Source of the DNA: Burkholderiales bacterium
GTDB taxonomy: Bacteria; Pseudomonadota; Gammaproteobacteria; Burkholderiales; Usitatibacteraceae
Reading direction: 5' to 3'
Assembly: GCA_026786225.1 (NCBI GenBank)
Contig: JAJAYN010000125.1
Coordinates: 1 to 5,748, forward strand
DNA length: 5,748 nt
Part shown: piece by piece, positions 1 through 5,510 of the stretch
Layout of the letters: every line of letters begins with the position of its first letter
Position numbering within the stretch: the first letter of the stretch is position 1
Notes under the pieces: model-generated
The model's database searches: none
What the model was told of the DNA's origin: nothing
The model's input: only the letters and a program-made list of their open reading frames with translations
Position numbers and translations under genes: made by a program

Positions 1-1342
1 GCGTAGGCATGGTCTCTGGCAGTTCGGTCATCGATTCCGGTGTGAGTGCGTCGGTGGCGGTATCGGGCCAGCGGGCCGAATACCAAACCAGTCCGACATA
101 GATCACGGCGATGAAAGCACCAACGACCACACTCGCGGTCTCGCCAAAGACCTGCGGAATCCATTCAGTGAGCTTGAGTGAAATCTGCACGATGATGAGG
201 GTGCCGACGATGGCCCCCAGCCAACCGAGCATGCGGCCCTTCAATGGCGACATGCGGCGCGGCAGACCGACCATACCGACTTTGAGCGCCTCCAGATGCA
301 CGATGTAGAGCAGCGAAAGGTACGCGAGGATCGCAGGCAAAAACGCGTGCTTGATGATTTCACTGTATGGAATGTTCACATATTCGACCATCAGGAATGC
401 CGCCGCCCCCATCACTGGCGGCATGATCTGGCCGTTGCTCGATGAGGCTACTTCGATGGCACCGGCCTTCACCGGCGAATAGCCGACGCGTTTCATGAGC
501 ATGATGGTGACATTGCCGCCGGTGAGTACGTTGGCGACCGAGGAGCCCGAAATCATGCCGTTCAACCCCGACGACAACACTGCCGCCTTGGCAGGGCCGC
601 CGCGCATATGGCCCATCAGCGCGAACGCCACGCGGGTAAGGTAGTTGCCGGCACCGGCTTTATCGAGCATGGCACCGAATAACACATACAGAAACACGAA
701 ACTGGTGGATACGCCCAGCGCCACGCCGAACACGCCCTCGGTGGTGAGCCATTGATGCGAGGCCGCGCGCGAAATCGACGCGCCTTTGTGGGAAATCATG
801 TCCGGCATGTACTGGCCCGCAAACATATAGACCAGAAATACGATGCCCATGATCGTCATCGGCATGCCGAGGCAGCGGCGGGTGGCCTCCAGCAACGTCA
901 CCACGCCGACGAAGGCGACCACGATATCGAGCGTGGTGGGGCTACCGGGGCGGGTGGAAAGTTCGCTGTGAAACGTGAAGAGGTAGCTCGTACAAAATGC
1001 AGCGACGAATGCGAACAGCCAATCAACAATCGGCACGTGGTTGCGTGGACTTCTCTTCCACATTGGATAGGCAAGGTAGACGAGGAAAATGGCAAAGCTC
1101 AAGTGGATTGAGCGGGCCATGGTGTCGTTGAACATCACGAATTTTTGCAAGGCCGGCACAGCAGCCGAAACCCAGAACGGCACCGGTGAGGAAATCCAAA
1201 GCTGGAACAGTGACCACGCCACTGCCAGGAAGACGATGAGGTGTTTGGTAAAGCCCTCTGGATGCCGCGCGCCGGATTCGGCGGCGAGGACTTGATCGAT
1301 CAGTGCCTGGTTGGGCTGGTCCGCCGTGCTTTCAGTGCGCAT
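1..1342 (-). CDS. TRAP transporter fused permease (DctQM, 4TM/12TM type), N-terminal part
   Basis: Inner-membrane subunit of a tripartite ATP-independent (TRAP) importer, with small and large permease domains fused in one chain as is usual for TAXI systems. The frame is open for 447 codons from ATG at 1342 and runs off the left edge, so the C-terminal part is missing; family members usually exceed 600 residues. A cytoplasmic head (about 1-33) is followed by hydrophobic segments near 34-50, 82-93, 105-123, 139-151 and 161-176, matching the DctQ-like part. The DctM-like part starts near 205. It carries the family signature SGLNGMISGSSVANVLTGG (258-276), then MKRVGYSPVKAGA (283-295) and SSNGQIMPPVMGAAAFLM (301-318). 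More membrane segments lie near 332-349, 372-388 and 403-422. The start is fixed by an in-frame TAG ten codons upstream and a good Shine-Dalgarno. Its partner is probably the binding protein at 3138-4133, although an opposite-strand aminotransferase lies between them. The substrate is unknown. Confidence 0.93.
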   Translation of the reverse strand, partial: MRTESTADQPNQALIDQVLAAESGARHPEGFTKHLIVFLAVAWSLFQLWISSPVPFWVSAAVPALQKFVMFNDTMARSIHLSFAIFLVYLAYPMWKRSPRNHVPIVDWLFAFVAAFCTSYLFTFHSELSTRPGSPTTLDIVVAFVGVVTLLEATRRCLGMPMTIMGIVFLVYMFAGQYMPDMISHKGASISRAASHQWLTTEGVFGVALGVSTSFVFLYVLFGAMLDKAGAGNYLTRVAFALMGHMRGGPAKAAVLSSGLNGMISGSSVANVLTGGNVTIMLMKRVGYSPVKAGAIEVASSSNGQIMPPVMGAAAFLMVEYVNIPYSEIIKHAFLPAILAYLSLLYIVHLEALKVGMVGLPRRMSPLKGRMLGWLGAIVGTLIIVQISLKLTEWIPQVFGETASVVVGAFIAVIYVGLVWYSARWPDTATDALTPESMTELPETMPT

Positions 1343-1348
1343 TGCTTG

Positions 1349-1354
1349 TTCCCC
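1349..1354 (-). promoter_or_regulatory. Ribosome binding site of the TRAP permease
   Basis: GGGGAA on the minus strand lies six bases before the ATG at 1342. A second ATG overlaps this motif (1356-1354) but is in another frame that ends within the permease gene. This site therefore supports 1342 as the start. Confidence 0.6.
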
Positions 1355-1397
1355 ATTGATGTCCGCAAGGATCTATTTTTTAGGTAGTTGCAAAGGT

Positions 1398-1494
1398 GGT
1401 ATTCGCCATTGCGATTTCCCCCCCTCTCCCTCGATCCCTCTCCCACGAGGGGAGAGGGAAGTAGTACCTCCACGTTAATCGCTGGAGAATGTGA
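1398..1494 (+). repeat. C/G-rich interspersed repeat, direct copy 1
   Basis: First of two direct copies about 102 bases apart in the gap between the divergent permease and aminotransferase genes. Shared blocks are GGTATTCGC at the left end, CCCTCGAT followed by CCCACGAGGG in the middle, and AGTACCYCCACGTTMATCGC at the right end (1463-1482 here, 18 of 20 identical to copy 2). The core holds a perfect 9-bp hairpin, CCCTCTCCC (1436-1444) with GGGAGAGGG (1450-1458) around a five-base loop. No open frame here resembles a protein. The look is that of a dispersed non-coding repeat found in many proteobacterial intergenic regions; the exact family is not identified. Confidence 0.75.
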
Positions 1495-1499
1495 GGGTC

Positions 1500-1591
1500 G
1501 GTATTCGCTATTGTGATTCACTCCCCCTCCCTCGATGCCTGCCCCACGAGGGAATGGAAGCAGTACCCCCACGTTCATCGCGTGAGAAATG
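1500..1591 (+). repeat. C/G-rich interspersed repeat, direct copy 2
   Basis: Second direct copy. It starts with the same GGTATTCGC block (1500-1508), has CCCTCGAT and CCCACGAGGG in the middle, and ends with AGTACCCCCACGTTCATCGC (1562-1581). Small insertions, deletions and substitutions separate it from copy 1, and the central hairpin seen there is degraded here (GGGAATGG replaces GGGGAGAGGG). This looks like an older tandem duplication that has diverged. Confidence 0.7.
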
Positions 1592-1600
1592 TTTTCTTCG

Positions 1601-1637
1601 CTCCCACCTCGTGGGGGAGGGACCGAGGGAGAGGGGG
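1601..1637 (-). repeat. C/G-rich interspersed repeat, inverted partial copy 3
   Basis: Reverse-oriented partial copy of the repeat core. The complement of 1607-1637 matches 1420-1450 of copy 1 at 29 of 31 positions by eye, including an unbroken 14-base block (1624-1637 against 1420-1433). The flanking blocks of the direct copies (GGTATTCGC and the AGTACC..CACGTT arm) are not seen here. Together, copies 1 and 3 could pair as a long stem enclosing copy 2. CTCCCAC (1601-1607) and GTGGGGG (1611-1617) also form a short local hairpin with one G-T pair. It lies 113 bases before the aminotransferase start. Confidence 0.7.
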
Positions 1638-1749
1638 TAACAAGTAATTACAGCACCGATACTTGCCTGCGAGGCTATCATCTTTCATACACTTGCCAAC
1701 AATAGCGGAAAATATTGAATCGCAAAATCAGCCTGCAAACTGGAACCCC

Positions 1750-3072
1750 ATGACCCGTATCCTCCAACGCAACCCTGCCATCAACCTGCCCGTGGCCGTG
1801 CGCGGTGCGGGCGTCTATCTTTACGACCGCGACGGGCGCGAATACATCGACGCTTCCGGTGGTGCGGCGGTATCGTGCCTCGGTCACGGCCACCCGGACA
1901 TACTGGCGGCGATGCGCACGCAACTGGACAAACTCGCGTATGCGCACAGCAGTTTCTTTACCACCGAGGTCGCCGAGACGCTCGCCGAGACGCTGGTGGC
2001 GAGTGCGCCCGCAGGCATCAGCCACGCCTATTTTGTCTGCGATGGATCGGAAGCGGTCGAGGCGGCACTGAAAATGGCGCGACAGTATTTTGTCGATATT
2101 GGCCAGCCGCAGCGCAAGCACCTCATTGCGCGTCGCCAGAGTTATCACGGCAACACGCTGGGTGCGCTGGCGGTGACGGGGCGCGAATGGAATCGTGCGC
2201 CGTTCGAGCCGCTGCTGATTCGCACCACACATGTGTCGCCCTGCTACGAATACCGTGAAAAGCGCGTCGATGAAACGCCAGAGCAATACGGCGAACGGTT
2301 GGCGCGGGAACTCGATGAAACCATTCAACGCCTGGGCTCGGATCAGGTGATCGCGTTTATCGCCGAAACGGTCGGCGGTGCAACGCTCGGCTGCGTGACC
2401 CCGGTGCCCGGCTATTTCAAACGCGTGCGTGAAATTTGTGACCGCTATGGCGTGCTGCTGATACTCGATGAAGTCATGTGTGGCATGGGACGTACTGGCA
2501 GTCTGCACGCCTGTGTGGAAGAGGGCGTTGCACCAGATTTGATGACCATCGCCAAGGGACTCGGCGGCGGCTATCAGGCGATCGGTGCGGTGCTGGTGCA
2601 GCAGAAAATTGTCGAGGCCATCAGGCAGGGCCTCGGCGCGTTCCAGCATGGCCACACGTATCTTGCGCATCCGATGGGTGCGGCAGCGGCATTGGCGGTG
2701 CAGCAGGTGATCGTGCGGGACAAGCTGCTCGACAACGTGAAACGGCAGGGTGCGGGATTAGTGCAGCGCTTGCAGGCGGCCTTTGCTGAACATCCGCATA
2801 TCGGCGATATCCGTGGTCGCGGATTGTTTCAGGCGGTGGAACTGGTGCAGGATCGCGAGACCAAAATGCCGTTTGCGGCAGCGAAAAAAATCAGCGGACG
2901 GCTTAAGGCCGAAGCGATGGCGCGTGGGTTGTGCTGTTATCCCTCCAGCGGCACTGTCGATGGCCGCGCAGGTGACCACGTGATGCTGGCGCCGCCGTTT
3001 ATCGTCAGCGACGCGGAGTTGGATATGATTGTTGAGCGGTTGAAGGGAGCGTTTGATGCGGTGATAGCTTAG
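1750..3072 (+). CDS. Class III PLP-dependent aminotransferase (aspartate aminotransferase family protein)
   Basis: Fold-type I, class III (PF00202) transaminase, cytosolic, 440 residues and full length. It should move an amino group between an amine or omega-amino acid and a 2-oxo acid through pyridoxal phosphate. Visible landmarks: DASGGAAVSCLGHGHP (34-49), the phosphate-binding DGSEA (98-102), YHG (132-134), Glu206 in AETVGG, Asp240 in LDEVMCGMGRTG (pairs with the cofactor ring nitrogen), Schiff-base Lys269 in TIAKGLGGGYQ, and Thr303 in QHGHTY. All key residues are present. ATG at 1750 is chosen because homologues start just before the RNP..LPVAVRG segment. A TTG at 1663 would add 29 residues that look non-coding. 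The Shine-Dalgarno at 1750 is weak (GGA, five bases upstream). The gene is divergent from the permease, convergent with the binding protein, and sits between these transporter subunits, so it may act on the imported compound (inference). Substrate not identifiable. Confidence 0.93.
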   Translation: MTRILQRNPAINLPVAVRGAGVYLYDRDGREYIDASGGAAVSCLGHGHPDILAAMRTQLDKLAYAHSSFFTTEVAETLAETLVASAPAGISHAYFVCDGSEAVEAALKMARQYFVDIGQPQRKHLIARRQSYHGNTLGALAVTGREWNRAPFEPLLIRTTHVSPCYEYREKRVDETPEQYGERLARELDETIQRLGSDQVIAFIAETVGGATLGCVTPVPGYFKRVREICDRYGVLLILDEVMCGMGRTGSLHACVEEGVAPDLMTIAKGLGGGYQAIGAVLVQQKIVEAIRQGLGAFQHGHTYLAHPMGAAAALAVQQVIVRDKLLDNVKRQGAGLVQRLQAAFAEHPHIGDIRGRGLFQAVELVQDRETKMPFAAAKKISGRLKAEAMARGLCCYPSSGTVDGRAGDHVMLAPPFIVSDAELDMIVERLKGAFDAVIA

Positions 3073-3090
3073 TGTGCCTGGTGGCAAATA

Positions 3091-3118
3091 AAAAAGGGCA
3101 CCGCAAGGTGCCCTTTTT
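3091..3118. terminator. Bidirectional rho-independent terminator
   Basis: AAAAAGGGCACC (3091-3102) and GGTGCCCTTTTT (3107-3118) are perfectly complementary over 12 bp around a four-base loop, GCAA. The plus strand reads TTTTTGTT after the GC stem, and the minus strand reads TTTTTTATTT. It can therefore end both the aminotransferase (stop at 3072) and the oppositely directed binding-protein gene (stop at 3138). On plus-strand RNA the loop is a GNRA-type tetraloop closed by C-G. Confidence 0.93.
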
Positions 3119-3137
3119 GTTCAACCAATCAAAATCA

Positions 3138-4133
3138 TTACTTCATCAAACCCTTTTCCTTGAAATACTTGATGGCACCCGGATGAAACGGCACGGTGTT
3201 GCCTTCAAGCATCTGCTCTTTGGTGATGTTGGCGACCGCAGGATGCAATTTTTTGAAGTCATCGAGATTGTCGAACACGGCCTTGGTGATGATGTACGCG
3301 GTCTGCTCGGGCAAATCAGCGCTGGCTACAATCGTTGCCAACACGCCGAACGTTGCCTGCGCGTTGTCGGTGCCTTTGTACATCTTGCCGGGTACATTTG
3401 CCTTGGCGTAGAACGGGTTGTCTTTCACCAGTTTATCCACACCGGGACCAACGACGGTCGCGATGTTGGACGCGCATGACGTTGCCGCTTCCTGGAAGAT
3501 CGCATTCGGGTGGCCGGCCACAAAGGTGAACGCGTCGATTTTGTTGTCGCAAAGCGCGGGTGCCATTTCGACGAATTTCAATTCGCTGGCAAGCTTCAAA
3601 TCTTCCTTCTTGATATTGAGCGCAGCCATCACCAGTTCGGTGGTGCCACGCGTGCCGGAGCCAGGGTCGCCGATGTTGACGCGTTTGCCTTTGATATCAG
3701 CAAAGGTTTTGATGTTGGCATCCTGTCTCGCAACAAGCGTGAGCAGCTCAGGGTAGACGGAAAACAGCGCGCGCAATTTTGGCTGCGGCTTGTCCTTGAA
3801 GGCGTTCGCGCCAGTCATCGCATAGTACTGCGTGTCGCTTTGAGCGAAGCCGATATCCATGTCGCCTGCCATGACGGCATTGATATTGAACACCGAGCCA
3901 CCGGTCGATTCAACGGTGCAGCGCAGGCCGTGATCCTTGCGGTTGGCATTGACGAAACGGCAGATTGCGCCGCCCAGAGGGTAATAGACGCCGACGATAC
4001 CGCCGGTGCCCACCGTAATGAATTTCGATTGCTGCGCGACAGCCGGCGCGCTCACGCCCGCCAAACCACCGGCCAGTAATGCTGCGGCCACACAAGCTTT
4101 AAGACCCAGGTTGAATCGTGTTTTTGACTGCAT
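3138..4133 (-). CDS. TAXI family TRAP transporter solute-binding protein
   Basis: Periplasmic binding subunit of a TRAP importer of the TAXI (TRAP-associated extracytoplasmic immunogenic) family, 331 residues, full length. A Sec signal peptide is clear: basic start (KTR), hydrophobic stretch around 13-29, and an APAVA end at 29-33, with the mature protein likely from Gln34. Family landmarks are VGTGGIVGVYYPLGG (41-55), VESTGGSVFNI (74-84), FAQSDTQYYA (97-106), GDPGSGTRGT (155-164) and FHPGAIKYFKEKG near the end. Cys59/Cys72 and Cys195/Cys220 could form two disulfides in the periplasm. ATG at 4133 is preferred over the upstream ATG at 4214 because of its strong Shine-Dalgarno and because the signal peptide begins there. 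The partner permease is likely the fused one at 1-1342. A strong terminator and an opposite-strand gene separate them, so they are not one transcript. Ligand unknown; glutamate-like or other small carboxylates are known for some TAXI proteins. Confidence 0.95.
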   Translation of the reverse strand: MQSKTRFNLGLKACVAAALLAGGLAGVSAPAVAQQSKFITVGTGGIVGVYYPLGGAICRFVNANRKDHGLRCTVESTGGSVFNINAVMAGDMDIGFAQSDTQYYAMTGANAFKDKPQPKLRALFSVYPELLTLVARQDANIKTFADIKGKRVNIGDPGSGTRGTTELVMAALNIKKEDLKLASELKFVEMAPALCDNKIDAFTFVAGHPNAIFQEAATSCASNIATVVGPGVDKLVKDNPFYAKANVPGKMYKGTDNAQATFGVLATIVASADLPEQTAYIITKAVFDNLDDFKKLHPAVANITKEQMLEGNTVPFHPGAIKYFKEKGLMK

Positions 4134-4137
4134 ATTG

Positions 4138-4143
4138 CCCTCC
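4138..4143 (-). promoter_or_regulatory. Ribosome binding site of the TAXI binding protein
   Basis: GGAGGG on the minus strand lies four bases before ATG at 4133. It is the strongest Shine-Dalgarno in the window. It decides the start against the in-frame ATG at 4214, which would bury the signal peptide behind 27 extra residues. Confidence 0.8.
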
Positions 4144-4303
4144 AGTGATTGAGTTATTTTTTTGAAGCAGGCATAAGAGTAGCACGCGGACGGAACGCTG
4201 GTTGGGCGAACCATGCCAAGGGTTAGGCGACGACTGGAAACGATCGCAGCGTTGCCTGAACAGGCTGAATCAAAGCAAACGGAACGAGGGCGGCAGGGAA
4301 ATC

Positions 4304-4319
4304 TGCATAGCCGACGCCA
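4304..4319 (-). promoter_or_regulatory. Possible sigma-54 (-24/-12) promoter for the TAXI gene
   Basis: The minus strand reads TGGCGTCGGCTATGCA. It keeps the invariant GG and GC doublets exactly ten bases apart, with TGGC at -24 and TGCA at -12. The inner bases (ACG after TGGC, and the first T of TTGC) do not match the consensus. Transcription would start near 4293, giving a leader of about 160 bases before the ATG at 4133. One match of this quality in 441 bases can occur by chance, so this is only a candidate. Confidence 0.25.
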
Positions 4320-4455
4320 AAGAGTCCGTCGCGTTTTCGACCGCAGGGAAGTTTATGGCACTCCCGATGTTTGACGAACTAAAACGATGCGTCTGTCCTG
4401 GATAAAAGACAATCGCGAAAAAAACCGTCGGCCGCTGTGGAGAATGATCAACAAA

Positions 4456-4469
4456 CACCAGCATTGGTG
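4456..4469. promoter_or_regulatory. Palindrome, possible activator or operator site
   Basis: CACCA-GCAT-TGGTG is a perfect 5+5 inverted repeat with a four-base spacer. It resembles NtrC-type enhancer sites (TGCACC, five bases, GGTGCA), but the spacing between CACC and GGTG is six, not five, and the outer left bases differ. It would lie about 170 bases upstream of the predicted sigma-54 start. It could equally be a small RNA hairpin. Confidence 0.25.
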
Positions 4470-4488
4470 CGCTTCTTCGAGGCATTGT

Positions 4489-4502
4489 GCGCCAGAAGGC
4501 GC
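4489..4502. repeat. Short GC hairpin
   Basis: GCGCC (4489-4493) and GGCGC (4498-4502) pair around the loop AGAA, and the stem can extend by a T-G and a G-C pair on the outside. No T-run follows on either strand, so it is not a standard terminator. It could weakly protect or end the 3' tail of the PanE-like mRNA, which reads leftward through it. Confidence 0.4.
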
Positions 4503-4574
4503 GCCCACCCTCATTCCCGACTACTCTCCATTTATGAAGAGGGGTCTGGGGCGCGGAGGGCGATCTACAAAAAC

Positions 4575-5510
4575 TTATGCCGACAAACGATTTCCCGCCC
4601 GGCGATTTTCATAGGCCTTCAAATGCGTATAGGCCACCGACAACATCGTATCGTCAACGCCCAGTTCGCGCGCTTTGTCGAGCATGAAACCGACCACATG
4701 CTCGGCTTCCACGCGGCCGCCGCTTTCCAGATCACGCAGCATCGACGCTGTCAGCGGCGAGCCTGCCGAATTCATGGCTTTTTCATAGCGCTCAAGGACT
4801 GCCGGACGCGGCGGAAAGCCGCTTTTGGCGGCGACAGCCACGCAGGAGTCCAGGTGGCGCTTTATCAGTGCGCGTCCATCCACGGTCGCAAGGATTTCGC
4901 CGACAGACGCACGCATCAGGCAGGTCATTCCTGCCAGCGTGGAAAGGAACGCGACCTTCTCCCACATATCCAACATGGTGTTGTCGGAAACTTTCCAGTC
5001 GACGATGGTTTTTGAAAAGGCCACGCCGAGCGCGTCTGCGGTGGCCTGCTGCGAAGGCTCGCGTGCGCCCCAGTTGATGCCGTGTACATCGATCATCGAT
5101 TTCACCACGCCGTCGCGCGTGAGCGTGGCTGCGATCTGGCAGGTGCCGCCCATCACGCGCGCCTTGCCGAATGCCGCGTCGAGCGTCTCGATATGCGAGA
5201 TGCCGTTGAGCAGCGGGATCACGCAGGCGGTGGCGTGCATCGCGGGACGGATGGCAGCGATGCTTGAATCGAGGTCATAGGCCTTGCAGGAAAGGATCAC
5301 GACGTCGTATTGCGCCTGGACATTTGCCGCGAGTACGGTTTTCACCTGCAACGTGACATTACCCTTGGGGCTTTCAATCTGCAGGCCGTTTTGCGCGATC
5401 TGCTGCGCACGCTTTTCACGCACAAGAAACGTCACATCCGCGCCGCCTTCGTGCAGCCGTCCACCGAAATAGCCGCCGGTGCCACCGGCACCGAGTATGA
5501 GAATTTTCAT
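4575..5510 (-). CDS. Ketopantoate reductase (PanE/ApbA) family protein
   Basis: NADPH-dependent 2-oxo acid reductase family. The type member turns 2-dehydropantoate into pantoate in the pantothenate and CoA pathway, in the cytosol. It has 311 residues, the usual length. An N-terminal Rossmann domain opens with MKILILGAGGTGGYFGG (glycine motif 7-12). Residues that line up with the E. coli PanE active site are Lys76 (SCKAYD), Asn102 (LLNG), the general acid Lys185 (WEKV), Ser256 (SMLRDLE) and Glu268 (twelve residues after the serine, as in E. coli). The C-terminal helical domain runs from about 175. The ATG overlaps the stop of the preceding S41 peptidase gene as ATGA; with only a weak AGG before it, translation is probably coupled. 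Many beta-proteobacteria carry several PanE paralogues, and no pan genes are nearby, so it may reduce another 2-oxo acid. I therefore give no gene symbol. Confidence 0.92.
   Translation of the reverse strand: MKILILGAGGTGGYFGGRLHEGGADVTFLVREKRAQQIAQNGLQIESPKGNVTLQVKTVLAANVQAQYDVVILSCKAYDLDSSIAAIRPAMHATACVIPLLNGISHIETLDAAFGKARVMGGTCQIAATLTRDGVVKSMIDVHGINWGAREPSQQATADALGVAFSKTIVDWKVSDNTMLDMWEKVAFLSTLAGMTCLMRASVGEILATVDGRALIKRHLDSCVAVAAKSGFPPRPAVLERYEKAMNSAGSPLTASMLRDLESGGRVEAEHVVGFMLDKARELGVDDTMLSVAYTHLKAYENRRAGNRLSA

Larger units (their letters stand above)
1343..1749. other. Non-coding gap between divergent genes
   Basis: This 407-base gap must hold the start signals of both the permease (leftward) and the aminotransferase (rightward). 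Most of it (1398-1637) is the three-copy repeat. On the right, TTGCCT (1663-1668) and CATACA (1686-1691), 17 bases apart, are a weak sigma-70-like pair before the aminotransferase. I see no convincing -35/-10 pair for the permease. The A/T-rich run at 1371-1382 is the only promoter-like composition on that side. No RNA gene or credible small protein was found. Confidence 0.6.
4134..4574. other. 441-base non-coding stretch upstream of the TAXI gene
   Basis: No open frame in this stretch looks like a protein on either strand; the frames present are short and compositionally random. It separates the stop of the PanE-like gene (4575) from the TAXI start (4133), both on the minus strand. Its length suggests that the TAXI gene has its own promoter. 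It holds a possible sigma-54 promoter (4304-4319), a palindrome (4456-4469) and a short hairpin (4489-4502). I see no hairpin followed by a T-run that would clearly end the PanE-like transcript. The minus strand has a seven-T run near 4420, but without a good stem before it. Confidence 0.6.

Noticed and set aside
1300..1578. A 92-codon minus-strand open frame across the repeat cluster and permease start
   Set aside because: Its translation simply repeats the repeat units (LLPFPRG and LLPSPLVGEG type segments), which is typical of translated interspersed repeats rather than a gene.
1398..1637. Repeat cluster as a CRISPR array
   Set aside because: There are only two long, diverged direct units plus one inverted piece, without short identical repeats or unique spacers of constant length.
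1663..1749. N-terminal extension of the aminotransferase from TTG at 1663
   Set aside because: The 29 added residues precede the point where homologues begin, start with a rare codon and have no good ribosome site. ATG at 1750 fits the family.
1678..2670. A 330-codon open frame on the minus strand, opposite the aminotransferase
   Set aside because: It lies fully antisense to a gene with every class III aminotransferase landmark. Its translation is rich in His, Arg and Ala and matches no family I know. Long antisense frames are common opposite GC-rich coding sequence.
3510..4079. A 189-codon plus-strand open frame opposite the TAXI gene
   Set aside because: It is a shadow of the well-supported binding protein, has no recognisable domain and lacks a good ribosome site.
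4134..4214. N-terminal extension of the TAXI protein from ATG at 4214
   Set aside because: It would put 27 residues before a clear signal peptide, while ATG at 4133 has a strong GGAGGG site.
4341..4374. A plus-strand TGGCAC motif resembling a sigma-54 -24 element
   Set aside because: The -12 doublet at the right spacing is GT instead of GC, and no plus-strand gene lies downstream.
4437..5015. A 192-codon plus-strand open frame opposite the PanE-like gene and running into the gap
   Set aside because: Most of it is antisense to a conserved reductase, and its His/Arg-rich translation resembles no protein. The part in the gap includes the hairpin region.
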